From: an uncultured beta proteobacterium
Lineage (GTDB): Bacteria > Pseudomonadota > Gammaproteobacteria > Burkholderiales > Casimicrobiaceae
Direction: 5' to 3'
Assembly (NCBI GenBank): GCA_903912485.1
Contig: CAIWHR010000418.1
Span: 1-34,495, forward strand
DNA length: 34,495 nucleotides
Positions 1 to 8,960 of this stretch are shown here, piece by piece. Both the position numbers and the translations under genes were made by a program. The notes below the pieces were generated by a model. That model was not told the origin of the DNA. It ran no database searches and worked only from the letters and a program-made list of their open reading frames with translations. Every line of letters begins with the position of its first letter. Position 1 is the stretch's first letter.

Positions 1-528
1 AGCCGGACCGCCGGCGTCGCCCCCGGCGTCGCCCCCGGCGGCGGCGAGACGGCGCGCCCGCGCGTCGTGGCGGACGCGCGCTTGGCGGGCGTCGTCGGCT
101 GTCCACGCGCGGCGCGCGGGGACGATGTCGATGCAGTCGACCGGACAGGGCGCGACGCACAGGTCGCAGCCCGAACACAGCGCCGCCAGAACCGTGTGCA
201 TGCGCTTCGCGGCGCCGGCGATGGCGTCGACCGGGCAGGCCTCCCGGCAGAGCGTGCAGCCGATGCAGCGCGCCTCGTCGATGCGGGCGACCGTCAACGG
301 CGCATGCCGGCCGTGCGCCGGATCGAGCGCGACCCGCGGCCTGGCGGTCAGCGCCGCGAGCGCAGCGATCACCGCGTCGCCGCCGGGCGGGCAGCGGTTG
401 ATCGCGTCGCCGGCGGCGATCGCCTCGGCGTACGGGCGGCAGCCGACGTGGCCGCAGCGCCGGCACTGCGTCTGCGGCAGCGCGGCGTCCAGCCGGTCGG
501 CGAGAGATCGGGTCGGGGAAGCGTCCAT
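1..528 (-). CDS. rsxB: RsxB/RnfB-type iron-sulfur electron-transfer protein (3' end outside window)
   Basis: Reading leftward from the ATG at 526-528, the frame stays open to the window edge (176 codons). It encodes a soluble ferredoxin-like protein without the N-terminal membrane helix of classical RnfB, the form common in betaproteobacteria. Seen: an N-terminal [12 protein letters not shown] segment (Cys22, 25, 30) followed by NRCPPGG, the Fe-S motif of the RnfB N-domain, then two 4Fe-4S motifs, [12 protein letters not shown] and [12 protein letters not shown]. The family passes electrons to or from the Rnf/Rsx membrane complex or acts as a cytosolic ferredoxin. No other rnf genes are in the window, so the partner is unknown. 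The visible C-terminal part is low-complexity Ala/Gly/Asp with a repeated GGDA. The true C-terminus is not seen. Confidence 0.85.
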   Translation of the reverse strand, partial: MDASPTRSLADRLDAALPQTQCRRCGHVGCRPYAEAIAAGDAINRCPPGGDAVIAALAALTARPRVALDPAHGRHAPLTVARIDEARCIGCTLCREACPVDAIAGAAKRMHTVLAALCSGCDLCVAPCPVDCIDIVPARRAWTADDARQARVRHDARARRLAAAGGDAGGDAGGPA

Positions 529-608
529 GAACGCGCAATTCTAGCGCCACGACGGCCCCGGGGCCGCGCGTTTGCTAGACTTCCGTTGCCCTCACCGATC
601 GCGCCGCC

Positions 609-1217
609 ATGTCCTCCCATCATTTCCGGCCCCCGCCCGATGCGGGATTTCTTCCGCGTATGGCGGCGCGCGCGCTGGCATTGCTGCGGTGGCACGTCGT
701 GCTGCCGCAGCCGGTGCCGGCGCGCTGCGTGATCGTGTTCTACCCGCACACGTCGAACTGGGATTTTCCCATCGGCCTGATCGCGAAATGGGCGATGCGC
801 CTGCACGTCGGCTGGGTCGGCAAGGACTCGATGTTCCGCGGGCCCACCGGCCCGATCCTGCGGCGCTGGGGCGGCATCCCGGTCAACCGCCGCGAGCGCA
901 CGGGATTCACCGAGCGGCTGGTGCAGCAGTTCGCGCGCGGCGACGACTTTCGTCTCGCGATCGCCCCCGAAGGCACGCGCGGACGGACGGCGGGGTGGAA
1001 GTCCGGCTTCTACCGCATCGCGAGCGCCGCGCGGGTGCCCGTCGCGCTGGCGTTCATCGACTACCCGCGGCGCGAAGTCGGCATCGGCGCCTGCGTCGAA
1101 CTGACCGGCGACGCGAACGCCGACATGGCGAGGATCGCCGAGTTCTACGCCGACAAGACCGGGTGCCGGCCGGAGCGGCAGGGGCCGGTGCAGCTGGCCG
1201 AGCGCGGGTCGCGATAG
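609..1217 (+). CDS. Lysophospholipid acyltransferase family protein (PlsC-like)
   Basis: A 202-residue PlsC-superfamily protein that should transfer an acyl chain from acyl-ACP or acyl-CoA to a lysolipid or glycerolipid acceptor at the inner membrane. Seen: the catalytic HX4D box HTSNWD (His47, Asp52), then GGIPVNR near residue 90 and APEGTR near residues 117-122, the second and third acyltransferase blocks. It is short for a 1-acylglycerol-3-phosphate acyltransferase (about 240) and lacks a clear N-terminal membrane segment. The related small acyltransferases found beside housekeeping genes have no settled acceptor, so the substrate is open. The ATG at 609 precedes the conserved core by about 45 residues. 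It is divergent from rsxB (80 bp apart) and convergent with corA (13 bp between stops). Confidence 0.8.
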   Translation: MSSHHFRPPPDAGFLPRMAARALALLRWHVVLPQPVPARCVIVFYPHTSNWDFPIGLIAKWAMRLHVGWVGKDSMFRGPTGPILRRWGGIPVNRRERTGFTERLVQQFARGDDFRLAIAPEGTRGRTAGWKSGFYRIASAARVPVALAFIDYPRREVGIGACVELTGDANADMARIAEFYADKTGCRPERQGPVQLAERGSR

Positions 1218-1230
1218 CGCAGGCGAGGCG

Positions 1231-2208
1231 TCAGAGCCACTTCGCGCGGCGGAAGCGCCAGAACAGGAAGCTGTCGATGACCAGCATCACCGCGAGCGCG
1301 AACGGATAGCCCGCGACCCACTTGAGTTCGGGCATCTGCTCGAAATTCATGCCGTAGACGCCGGCGATCAGCGTCGGCACCGTGATCAGCGCGCCCCACG
1401 CCGCGAGGCGCTTGGTCACCTCGCTCTCGCCGAGGCTGATCATCGCGATGTTGACGGTGATCGCGGTGGCCAGCATTTCCCGGATGTTCTCGATCGCGGC
1501 GTTGATCCGCGACAGGTGGTCGTAGACGTCGCGGAAGTACTCCTGCGTGCCGACGCACAGCTGCGGCACGCGGCCGCCGTAGAGCTTACCGACGGCTTCC
1601 ATCAGCGGCGCCGTCGCGTGTTTCAGCGTCATCAGGCGCCGCTTCAGCGCGTAGAGCTCCTCGAAGCGGTCCTGCGTCGACGAGCCGTCGAAAAGGCGGC
1701 TTTCGGCGTCCTCGAGCGACGATTCGAGCTCGTCGACGACCGGGAAATAGCGGTCGACGACGGCGTCGATGATCGCGTAGAGAACGAAGCCCGAGCCGAC
1801 GCGCAGCAGCTCGGGCTCGCGCTCGCAGCGCGCGCGCACGTCGACGAAGCCCTTCTGCGTCCGTTGGCGGATCGACAGGATGTAATTGCGCCCGGCGAAG
1901 ACGTCGATCTCGCCGACCAGGAGGCCGTCGTCGGCGTCGTCGACGGCGGGTTCGATCGTCTGCAGGACGGCGAACAGCGAGTCCTCGTACTCCTCGATCT
2001 TCGGCCGCTGGTGTCCCTTGCGCGCGTCCTCGACCGCGAGCGGGTGCAGCCCGAACTCCTCCGCCATCTGGTCGAGCTCCTCGGGCGTCGGCTGAACCAG
2101 CGCGACCCACACGAAGCAGTCGGGGCGGCCGACGTACTCGCTGATGTCCTCGACGGCGATGTCGGCGAGCTTCCTGCCGTCCTGGTAGGCAGCGCAATTG
2201 GCGAGCAT
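1231..2208 (-). CDS. corA: CorA-family magnesium/cobalt transporter
   Basis: A 325-residue divalent-cation channel of the CorA/MIT family. A long acidic, helical cytoplasmic domain (about residues 1-260) is followed by two membrane helices (about 267-284 and 300-318) with the signature YGMNFE between them (GMN at 286-288) and a basic C-terminus, RFRRAKWL. The GMN loop is the ion-selectivity motif of the pentameric pore, and Mg2+ is the usual substrate. I chose the ATG at 2206-2208 (MLANCAAYQDG...) because the family begins there; the frame is open further upstream but that part is low-complexity and Arg/Pro-rich. It is divergent from pncB with about 235 bp between them. The function is well supported; preference for Mg2+ over Co2+ cannot be read from the sequence. 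Confidence 0.9.
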   Translation of the reverse strand: MLANCAAYQDGRKLADIAVEDISEYVGRPDCFVWVALVQPTPEELDQMAEEFGLHPLAVEDARKGHQRPKIEEYEDSLFAVLQTIEPAVDDADDGLLVGEIDVFAGRNYILSIRQRTQKGFVDVRARCEREPELLRVGSGFVLYAIIDAVVDRYFPVVDELESSLEDAESRLFDGSSTQDRFEELYALKRRLMTLKHATAPLMEAVGKLYGGRVPQLCVGTQEYFRDVYDHLSRINAAIENIREMLATAITVNIAMISLGESEVTKRLAAWGALITVPTLIAGVYGMNFEQMPELKWVAGYPFALAVMLVIDSFLFWRFRRAKWL

Positions 2209-2444
2209 GGGCGGGTCGCGTGGATGGGATGGACCCGATGATAGCGAGGACCGGGCGCGACCGCCATGCGGGTCCGCCCGGCCCGGGCTCGCCGGCCGCC
2301 AGGCGCCCCGCGGCATGCGCTTGCCGCTGCCGCCGGCACCGCACCCGTGCCGCACCCGTGGCAGCGGCGCGCCCGAGCGGGTAACATCTCACGCCTCTTC
2401 CGCCAAACGCTGCGACGCGAAGCCCGGCGCGTCGTCACTCCCCG

Positions 2445-3617
2445 ATGATCATCCAGTCGCTGCTCGACACCGACCTCTACAAGTTCACGATGATGCAGGT
2501 CGTCCTGCATCACTTTCCCGGCGCGCAGGTCGAGTACCGGTTCCGGTGCCGCAACGCGACCGTCGATCTCACGCCGCACATCGACGAGATCCGCGACGAG
2601 GTCCGCGCGCTCACCCGCCTGCGCTTCACCGCCGACGAGCTCGCGTACCTGCGCGGCTGGCGATTCCTCAAGAGCGACTTCGTCGACCTCCTCGGGCTGT
2701 TCCAGCTCGACGAGCGCTTCATCACCGTGAGCCGCCTGCCCGACAGCGACCGCGAGATCGACATCACCATCAGGGGGCCGTGGCTGCACACGATCCTGTT
2801 CGAGGTGCCGCTGCTCGCGATCGTCAGCGAAGTCTTCTTCCGCAATCGCTGTCCCGACATGGACCTCACCGAAGGCCGCCGCCGGCTCGCGGCGAAGGTC
2901 GAGACGATCAACGGCGTCGCGGATCCCGAATTCCGCATCGCCGACTACGGCACGCGGCGGCGCTTCTCGCGCGCGTGGCAGGACGAGGTCGTGCAGACGC
3001 TGAAGAACGGCATCGGCGAGAAGTTCGTCGGCACCAGCAACGTGCTGTTCGCGATGCGCCACGGGCTGACGCCGCTGGGCACGATGGCGCACGAATACCT
3101 GCAGGCCTGCCAGGCCGTGGGTCCGCGCCTGCGCGACTCGCAGGTGTTCGCGTTCAACACCTGGGCGCGCGAATACCGCGGCGACCTCGGCATCGCGCTG
3201 TCCGACGTCTGCGGCATGGACTCGTTTCTCCGCGACTTCGACCTCTTCTTCTGCAAGCTGTTCGACGGCGTCCGCCACGACTCGGGCGACCCTTTCGAGT
3301 GGGGCGAAAAGCTGATCGCGCACTACCGGAAGATGCGCATCGACCCGCACACCAAGACGATGGTGTTCTCCGACAGCCTCGACGTTCCGCTGGCGATCCG
3401 GCTGTTCGATTACTTTCGGGGCAGGACGCACACCGCGTTCGGCATCGGCACCAACCTCACCAACGACGTCGGCGTCGAGCCGCTGCAGATCGTCGTCAAG
3501 ATGACGCGCTGCAACGGCCAGCCGGTGGCCAAGATCAGCGACGAGCCGTCGAAGGCGATGGACTACGATCCGTCGTACGTCGCCTACCTGCGCGAGGTGT
3601 TCCAGGTCCGGGGCTAG
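2445..3617 (+). CDS. pncB: Nicotinate phosphoribosyltransferase
   Basis: A 390-residue enzyme of the NAD salvage (Preiss-Handler) pathway. It joins nicotinate and PRPP to give nicotinate mononucleotide and PPi, with ATP hydrolysis, in the cytoplasm. Seen: the N-terminal [13 protein letters not shown] block, [22 protein letters not shown] (split here by eye into GTSNV and GTMAHE) with His216 where PncB carries its autophosphorylated histidine, and the Asp/Ser-rich C-terminal blocks [12 protein letters not shown] and [10 protein letters not shown]. Length matches the E. coli enzyme (400). The ATG at 2445 has no obvious Shine-Dalgarno sequence but matches the family N-terminus. Its TAG shares bases with the stop codon of the convergent M48-like gene, so no terminator fits between them. 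Confidence 0.95.
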   Translation: MIIQSLLDTDLYKFTMMQVVLHHFPGAQVEYRFRCRNATVDLTPHIDEIRDEVRALTRLRFTADELAYLRGWRFLKSDFVDLLGLFQLDERFITVSRLPDSDREIDITIRGPWLHTILFEVPLLAIVSEVFFRNRCPDMDLTEGRRRLAAKVETINGVADPEFRIADYGTRRRFSRAWQDEVVQTLKNGIGEKFVGTSNVLFAMRHGLTPLGTMAHEYLQACQAVGPRLRDSQVFAFNTWAREYRGDLGIALSDVCGMDSFLRDFDLFFCKLFDGVRHDSGDPFEWGEKLIAHYRKMRIDPHTKTMVFSDSLDVPLAIRLFDYFRGRTHTAFGIGTNLTNDVGVEPLQIVVKMTRCNGQPVAKISDEPSKAMDYDPSYVAYLREVFQVRG

Positions 3618-4534
3618 TGGCGCATCGGCGGGTCGGGCGTTCCGCCCACCGGCATCGGCGGCCTCGGTTCGCGCGGCGTGCGACCGGCGACCACCTCGTC
3701 GTACACCGGCAGCACCAGCGGCAGCTGCGCCTCGATGGCGGCGATCTGCTCGGCTCCGGCGGGGTGCAGCGCGAGGAAGCCCGGCGGCGACGCGCCGCCT
3801 GCCCGCGCGACCTTGCGCCATGCGTCGAGCGCCGCCCGCGGATCGACTCCGGCCCGCGCCATCAGGTCCAGCGCCAGCGTGGCGGCGGCCTTCTCGGCGG
3901 CGGTGTCGTAGTGCGCGGTGGCGGTCAGCGCGGCGAGAACGTCGGCCAGCTGCAGCGCCGCGCGGTTCACGTCGGGATCGGCGCGGGTGCTGCCGCGCAT
4001 GCGCTCGTACGCCGCCGCCGCGTCGCGGGCGTCGTCGCCCGAAAGCGCGTGCGCGATGACGTGGGCGACGATCGCCGCGAACTCGTGATCGGTGAGGCGC
4101 ATGCGGTCGAACAGACCGCTGCTGATCAGGATCTTCCCCGCCGGCAGGCACACGGCGATCGGCTCGTCGCGCTTGACCACGTTGACCGCCCAGTCCCAGT
4201 TCGCCGCCTCCGGGAAATTCCGGCTGACGTAGCCGATCAGCGGCTTCGTGGCGTAGCGGGCGCGCCGGATCAGCTCGGGATCGGTGTTGCGGATGCCCGC
4301 GGGGACGGGACGGGTGATCTCCCGCCGGTAGGCGATCTCGGCGGCGCGGGCCAGGAGTTCGGGCTCGACCGACGGCGCCTGCGGCACCGGCGTCTGCGCG
4401 GATGCCGCGACCGCGGCGAGCAGCAGCGCTGCGACGGCCAGCAGGCCGCCGCATGGCCGCCGACGAACGCGCTCCGGCAGCCAGTCGAAGCGGCGGCGCG
4501 GGCGAAGGCGAACGGGGGAGAGGAGGGCCTGCAT
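3614..4534 (-). CDS. Secreted M48-like (Zn-peptidase fold) protein lacking the catalytic Glu
   Basis: A 306-residue exported protein of the peptidase M48 (BepA/Oma1-like) family. Start chosen at the ATG 4532-4534 because it gives an N-terminal signal sequence (Arg-rich n-region, hydrophobic [13 protein letters not shown] at about 31-43, SAQ cleavage region). Seen: the family blocks [23 protein letters not shown] and [12 protein letters not shown] are well kept, but the metal/catalytic motif is HVIAH (residues 158-162) instead of HExxH. The general-base Glu is Val, codon GTC, which is two changes from either Glu codon. The third ligand Glu is probably Glu214, but the Asp four residues later in the usual ExxxD is Ala. 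The C-terminal LMARAGVDP and LHP blocks are present. I infer a metal-binding or scaffold pseudo-peptidase in the periplasm. It is divergent from the GspE-like gene. Confidence 0.75.
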   Translation of the reverse strand: MQALLSPVRLRPRRRFDWLPERVRRRPCGGLLAVAALLLAAVAASAQTPVPQAPSVEPELLARAAEIAYRREITRPVPAGIRNTDPELIRRARYATKPLIGYVSRNFPEAANWDWAVNVVKRDEPIAVCLPAGKILISSGLFDRMRLTDHEFAAIVAHVIAHALSGDDARDAAAAYERMRGSTRADPDVNRAALQLADVLAALTATAHYDTAAEKAAATLALDLMARAGVDPRAALDAWRKVARAGGASPPGFLALHPAGAEQIAAIEAQLPLVLPVYDEVVAGRTPREPRPPMPVGGTPDPPMRH

Positions 4535-4708
4535 CGTGGCTCGGTGCGGCGATGGTCGGAACGCCGAGGGTAATGGCATTGCGCGCTTTCGTCCAGACGA
4601 CGCCGCCTGCCCGCGCCGCCGGGCGCGCGGCGCCGGCAGCGAAAGCCGCGCCGCCGGGTGCCTTCTGCCCCGGAGACAATCGGCAACGGTTCGGTGTAGA
4701 GTTGAGCG

Positions 4709-6523
4709 GTGGCTACCCACATCCCTGATCCGGCGGCGTCGTCAGCGGCCGCCCCGCCGGCAGGCGGCGCTCCGGCGCAGCGGCAGGACCGCCGCCTTCG
4801 CCTCGACGAAATCCTGACGCTGATGGTCGCCGACGGCCTGGTCGCGTCGGGCGACGCCGAGAAGTTCGGCAAGCTGCGTTCGTCGCGCGTCGAGCACCCG
4901 CTCGAGATCGTCGCCGAGCAGAAGTGGAAATCGCTCGTCCCGCCGCACCGGCTGCTGGGGCTCGAGTGGCTGGTCGAATGGCTCGCCGGCAAGCTCGGCG
5001 TCCGCTACCTGCACATCGATCCGCTCAAGATCGACCTCAACGCCGTCACGCAGTCGATGTCGAACGCGTACGCCGAGCGCTACCGGATCCTGCCGGTCGC
5101 CGTCACGCGGGAGAAGCTGACCGTCGCGACGTCCGAGCCCTTCGTCCGGTCGTGGGCCGACGAGCTCGCGCAGATGCTGCGCACGCGCGTCGAGCTGGTG
5201 TTCGCCAATCCCGCCGACATCAGGCGCTACCTCGGCGAGTTCTACAACCTCGCGCGGTCGATGAAGAAGGCGCAGGAGAACGCGCCCGGCGAAGTGTCGC
5301 TCGCGCGCAACTTCGAGCAGCTGGTCGCGCTGGGCGGCCAGCTCGACGCCAACGACAGCCACGTCATCCACATCGTCGACTGGCTGTGGCAGTACGCGTT
5401 CGAGCAGCGCGCTTCCGACATCCACGTCGAGCCGCGGCGCGACATGGGCGCCGTGCGGTTCCGGATCGACGGCATCCTGCACCAGGTGTACACGATTCCC
5501 ACGCCGGTGCTGATCGCGATGACGTCGCGGATCAAGCTGCTGGCGCGGATGGAGATCGTCGAGAAGCGCCGCCCGCAGGACGGGCGGATCAAGACGGTGA
5601 CGCCGGAAGGCGACGAGGTCGAGCTGCGGATCTCGACGATGCCGACCGCGTTCGGCGAGAAGCTGGTGATGCGCATCTTCAGCCGCGAGGTGCTGGTTCG
5701 CGACTTCAGCGAGCTCGGATTCTCGAGCGGCGACTGGGAGCGCTGGGAACAGATGACGCGGGAGCCGAACGGCGTCATCCTGGTCACCGGGCCCACCGGC
5801 TCCGGCAAGACGACCACGCTGTACTCGACGCTGAAGCAGCTGGCGACGCCGGAAGTCAACGTCTGCACCATCGAGGACCCGATCGAGATGATCGAGCCCG
5901 CGTTCAACCAGATGCAGGTGCAGCCGCTGATCGGCGTCGATTTCGCGCACGGCGTGCGCACGCTGCTGCGGCAGGACCCCGACATCATCATGGTCGGCGA
6001 GGTGCGCGACCGCGAGACCGCCGACATGGCGGTGCAGGCGGCGCTGACCGGCCACCTCGTGCTGTCGACGTTGCACACCAACGACGCGCCGACGGCAGTG
6101 ACGCGGATGCTCGACCTCGGCGTCCCCCGCTACCTCATCAACTCGACGCTGCTGGGCGTGATGGCGCAGCGGCTGGTGCGCACGCTGTGCCCGCACTGCA
6201 AGGCGCCCGCCGAGCCGCCCGACGACGACACCTGGCACGCGATCACCGCGCCGTGGCGCGCCGAGAAGCCCACGCAGGTCATGGGGCCCGTCGGCTGCCT
6301 CGAATGCCGGATGACCGGCTTCCTGGGACGCGTCGGGCTCTACGAGATCATGCTGATGTCGCCGGCGATCCGGAAGATCGTCGTCGGCGATTACGACGAC
6401 GCCAGGATCCGCGACCAGGCGTACAAGGACGGGATGAAGCCGCTGCGCGTCTCCGGGGCGATGAAGGTCGCCGCCGGCATCACGACCGCCGAGGAAGTGG
6501 TGAAGGTCGCTCCGCTCGGGTAG
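4709..6523 (+). CDS. GspE/PilB-family secretion/pilus assembly ATPase (orphan)
   Basis: A 604-residue AAA-like ATPase of the type II secretion/type IV pilus motor family, a cytoplasmic hexamer that drives pilin assembly. Seen in order: an N-terminal N1/N2 region (about 30-190, MshE/T2SSE-N like), the ASDIHVEP block (235-242), Walker A GPTGSGKTTT (361-370), Asp box TIEDPIE (388-394), Walker B DPDIIMVGEVRD (423-434), His box TGHLVLSTLHTND (447-459), and a zinc site of two CxxC pairs (Cys494/497, Cys530/533). The start is GTG at 4709, the first possible start giving the full N-domain; the ribosome site is weak. No pilin, GspF/PilC or secretin gene is nearby, so it works with partners encoded elsewhere or in another process. 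All catalytic residues are present. Confidence 0.88.
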   Translation: MATHIPDPAASSAAAPPAGGAPAQRQDRRLRLDEILTLMVADGLVASGDAEKFGKLRSSRVEHPLEIVAEQKWKSLVPPHRLLGLEWLVEWLAGKLGVRYLHIDPLKIDLNAVTQSMSNAYAERYRILPVAVTREKLTVATSEPFVRSWADELAQMLRTRVELVFANPADIRRYLGEFYNLARSMKKAQENAPGEVSLARNFEQLVALGGQLDANDSHVIHIVDWLWQYAFEQRASDIHVEPRRDMGAVRFRIDGILHQVYTIPTPVLIAMTSRIKLLARMEIVEKRRPQDGRIKTVTPEGDEVELRISTMPTAFGEKLVMRIFSREVLVRDFSELGFSSGDWERWEQMTREPNGVILVTGPTGSGKTTTLYSTLKQLATPEVNVCTIEDPIEMIEPAFNQMQVQPLIGVDFAHGVRTLLRQDPDIIMVGEVRDRETADMAVQAALTGHLVLSTLHTNDAPTAVTRMLDLGVPRYLINSTLLGVMAQRLVRTLCPHCKAPAEPPDDDTWHAITAPWRAEKPTQVMGPVGCLECRMTGFLGRVGLYEIMLMSPAIRKIVVGDYDDARIRDQAYKDGMKPLRVSGAMKVAAGITTAEEVVKVAPLG

Positions 6524-6603
6524 CGGCCGTGCAGCGCGGCCGGACGCGGTCCCCCGCCCGGTGCGCGCGGCCGCTTTTCCGGTATCGTATCCTGTCGCAA
6601 TTC

Positions 6604-6625
6604 AAAGGGGTCAGGCTTGAATTCA
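6604..6625. repeat. Possible short dispersed repeat (RAYT/REP-like) at the gshA start
   Basis: The stretch AAAGGGGTCAGGCTTGAATT followed by CA sits directly before the gshA ATG and contains the palindrome TTGAATTCAA. From memory, the string GGGGTCAGGCTTGAAT resembles short repeats found beside Y1/RAYT transposases in several proteobacteria. Only one copy is in this window, so repeat status cannot be shown from the sequence given. It also supplies the AAGGGG and CAGG elements that could serve as the gshA ribosome-binding site. Confidence 0.25.
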
Positions 6626-8206
6626 ATGGACAAGCGCCTGCGCGCACTCGCCCCCGGCGTTCTCGCAGGGCTGCTGCGCGGGATCGAGAAGGAAGGTCTG
6701 CGCGTGAAGCCGAACGGAATGCTCGCCGACACGCCGCATCCGCGAGCGCTGGGGTCGGCGCTGACGCACCCGCACATCACCACCGATTTCAGCGAGTCGC
6801 AGCTCGAGCTGATCACCGGTGTCCACGCCGACGTCGACGCCTGTCTTGCCGAGCTGACCGAGCTCCACCAGGTCGTGTACCGGCAGATCGGCGACGAAAT
6901 GCTCTGGTGCGCGAGCATGCCGTGCTGGCTGCCGGCGGAGGACGACATTCCGCTGGGGCAGTACGGAAGCTCGAACGTCGCCCGGCTCAAGACCGCGTAC
7001 CGCCAGGGGCTGGCGCACCGCTACGGCCGGCGGATGCAGACGATTTCCGGGATCCACTACAACTTCTCGCTGCCCGACGAGGCGTGGCCGACGCTCCAGG
7101 CCGCCGACGCCGACGCGGGCGACGCGGGCGCATACCAGGACCGCGGCTACTTCGCGCTGATCCGCAACTTCCGGCGCCATTCGTGGCTGCTGCTGGTGCT
7201 GTTCGGCTCGTCTCCCGCGGTGTGCGGAACGTTCGTCGGCGAGCACCCGCACACGCTGACCGCGTGGGACACGGGAACGCTGATCGCGCCGTACGGGACG
7301 TCGCTGCGCATGGGGCGGCTGGGCTACCAGAGCGACGCGCAGGCTTCGCTGGCGGTGAGCTTCAACAGCCTCGGCGGCTATGCGAGGGCGCTCGAGCGTT
7401 CGCTGACCGAGCCCTATCCGCCCTACGAGGCGATCGGCGTCTTCGACGGCACCGGCTATCGGCAGCTCGCGACGACGCTGCTGCAGATCGAAAGCGAGTT
7501 CTACGGGACGATCCGGCCGAAGCGGCGCATCCGTCCGGGCGAGCGGCCGCTGCGCGCGCTCGGCGAGCGCGGCGTCGAGTACGTCGAGGTCCGCTGCGTC
7601 GACATCGATCCCTTCCATCCGCTCGGCATCGACGCCGACGAGATCCGGTTCATGGACATCTTCCTGCTCCACTGCCTGCTGCAGGACAGCCCCGACGATT
7701 CGCCGCCGGAAATCGCCGCGATGGCGCGCAACCAGCACCTTGCTGCCGAACGCGGCCGCGACCCGGAGCTTCGGCTTGACCGCGACGGCGCTCGGATCGC
7801 GCCGGCCGAATGGGGCGCCTCGCTGCTGCGCGAATGCGAACCCATCGCCGCGGCGCTCGACGACGCGCACGGCGGCACGGCGTATCGCAGCGTGCTGTCC
7901 GCCGCCGCGGACGCGCTGCGCGACGCGGCGGCGCTACCCTCGGCGCGTGTTCTCCGCGCGACCGAACGGGACTGCGGCAGGTCGTTCCCGCGCTTCGCGC
8001 TGGCGCACTCCGAGCGTCACCGGCGCGCGCTGCTCGACCTCCCGCTTCCGGCGGCGGCGGCGGCGCGTTACGCAAGAATGGCCGACGAATCGCTGGCCGC
8101 GCAGCGCGACATCGAGGCGGCGGATACCGTTGCCTTCGAAGTGCATCGCCAGCGCTACCTGGCGCAGGATCTGCTCGGCGGCGCCCATTTCCGGGCGCCG
8201 GGCTGA
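6626..8206 (+). CDS. gshA: Glutamate-cysteine ligase, type 1
   Basis: A 526-residue ATP-dependent enzyme joining L-glutamate and L-cysteine, the first committed step of glutathione synthesis in the cytoplasm. Seen: GIEKEGLRV near the N-terminus, ALGSALTHPHITTDFSESQLELITG (long block; key parts ALGSALTH and TDFSE), SMPCWLP, QYGSSN, QTISGIHYNFSLP, SLRMGRLGYQS, IRPKRRIR, GVEYVEVRCVDIDPF and the C-terminal ERE/AADT region. These follow the E. coli-type GshA order, and the length matches it (518). The in-frame TTG at 6617 is an alternative start three codons upstream with AAGGGG six bases before it; I prefer the ATG at 6626. gshB is not in the window. The gene may be read from its own promoter in the 100 bp after the GspE-like gene. 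Confidence 0.93.
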   Translation: MDKRLRALAPGVLAGLLRGIEKEGLRVKPNGMLADTPHPRALGSALTHPHITTDFSESQLELITGVHADVDACLAELTELHQVVYRQIGDEMLWCASMPCWLPAEDDIPLGQYGSSNVARLKTAYRQGLAHRYGRRMQTISGIHYNFSLPDEAWPTLQAADADAGDAGAYQDRGYFALIRNFRRHSWLLLVLFGSSPAVCGTFVGEHPHTLTAWDTGTLIAPYGTSLRMGRLGYQSDAQASLAVSFNSLGGYARALERSLTEPYPPYEAIGVFDGTGYRQLATTLLQIESEFYGTIRPKRRIRPGERPLRALGERGVEYVEVRCVDIDPFHPLGIDADEIRFMDIFLLHCLLQDSPDDSPPEIAAMARNQHLAAERGRDPELRLDRDGARIAPAEWGASLLRECEPIAAALDDAHGGTAYRSVLSAAADALRDAAALPSARVLRATERDCGRSFPRFALAHSERHRRALLDLPLPAAAAARYARMADESLAAQRDIEAADTVAFEVHRQRYLAQDLLGGAHFRAPG

Positions 8207-8268
8207 CGATCACCGAACCGGGGGTGCGGGATCGGGCCGGCCCTGCGCGGCCGCCGGCGCCGCAGCGT

Positions 8269-8898
8269 TCAGGGTTTCAGGCGCCCGAACCACTTCCGGT
8301 CGTCGTTGCTGAGGTGCATGGCGATGACGTCGTGCGTGAGGATGGAGACCAGCTCGCTGTCCCCCGCCGCGCCTTCGCGGTATTGCGCGAACGCCGCCGA
8401 GGCCTTCACGCGCAGCTCCCGGTGGGACGCCGCGTGGGCCAGCGCAAGCGCAGGGCTGTTCGTCCGCAGAAGGCTCTCCTCGCTGCGGAAATGATGGTCG
8501 ACGTCGTCGCTCAACGTGGCGAGCAGATGCAGGATATCCTCCCGCGATTGCCCGGTCCGCACCGCCTCGACTATCGTCTTGGCGGCCGCGAGCAGCGCGC
8601 GGTGCTGCGCGTCGATGACCGGATGGCCGCACACATACTCGGCACGCCAGGCGAAATCGCCGGACACGGGCCGGCCGCTGCGGGGCAGACGGCCGGTCAC
8701 CGTCGACGGTCCGTTGCGACCGGTGCTCCGGTACGCCTTGCGCATCGTCCACACGGTGGCGCCGGCCGAAACCAGCATCAGCCCGCTGAAAAAGGCCATC
8801 GCGTTCTGGAGGACGAGCATGGTGGCCAGACCGGATGTCATGTAGACATACGGAAGAATGTCGTACAACCACTTGGGCTTGTTCCCGTTGAACCACAT
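8269..8898 (-). CDS. Membrane-anchored bacteriohemerythrin
   Basis: A 209-residue protein with two hydrophobic segments near the N-terminus (about residues 13-30 and 33-50), a basic linker, and a hemerythrin domain at about 82-205. The di-iron O2-binding ligands can be placed: DAQH (His99), HHFRSEE (His136, Glu140), HAASHREL (His155, His159) and HLSND (His195, Asp199), so the site looks complete. Hemerythrins bind O2 at a non-heme di-iron centre for storage, delivery or sensing, and a membrane anchor suggests supply of O2 to a membrane oxidase or O2 sensing. The start at 8896-8898 has GGAGG five to six bases upstream, and a stable hairpin lies just upstream in the leader. It lies downstream of the lipoprotein gene on the same strand and is convergent with gshA. 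Confidence 0.88.
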   Translation of the reverse strand: MWFNGNKPKWLYDILPYVYMTSGLATMLVLQNAMAFFSGLMLVSAGATVWTMRKAYRSTGRNGPSTVTGRLPRSGRPVSGDFAWRAEYVCGHPVIDAQHRALLAAAKTIVEAVRTGQSREDILHLLATLSDDVDHHFRSEESLLRTNSPALALAHAASHRELRVKASAAFAQYREGAAGDSELVSILTHDVIAMHLSNDDRKWFGRLKP

Positions 8899-8923
8899 GG
8901 CATCCTCCGACCGCGCTCGATGG

Positions 8924-8960
8924 GCGCGTCGATCCTGCGGTTCCTGCAGGACCGACGCGC
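8924..8960 (-). promoter_or_regulatory. Strong hairpin in the bacteriohemerythrin leader
   Basis: Inverted arms GCGCGTCG/CGACGCGC (8924-8931 and 8953-8960) and TCCTGC/GCAGGA (8933-8938 and 8946-8951) form a 14-bp stem with one A-C mismatch and a 7-nt loop. It lies 25 bases before the hemerythrin ATG. A second small inverted repeat (CCGCGAT-CGAT-ATCGCGG) follows at about 8960-8977. No T-run follows on the minus strand, so it is not a standard terminator for the upstream lipoprotein gene. A leader structure or processing site is more likely. Confidence 0.5.

Noticed and set aside
1-60. Triplicated GGCGTCGCCCCC-like repeat at the left edge, considered as a DNA repeat element
   Set aside because: It is in frame with rsxB and encodes the Gly-Gly-Asp-Ala low-complexity tail, so it needs no separate explanation.
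67-732. Long open frames on the plus strand opposite rsxB
   Set aside because: Shadow frames: Arg/Ala-rich, no family match, while the minus strand shows clear 4Fe-4S motifs.
1644-4679. Very long minus-strand open frame (about 1000 codons) covering corA, pncB and the M48-like gene
   Set aside because: A high-GC artefact: three real genes in other frames occupy the same DNA, and the translation is low-complexity Arg/Ala.
6524-6600. GC-rich inverted segments ending in CGGCCGCTTTT after the GspE-like gene, as a terminator
   Set aside because: Several alternative pairings and a short T-run of four; cannot be distinguished from general GC-rich self-complementarity.
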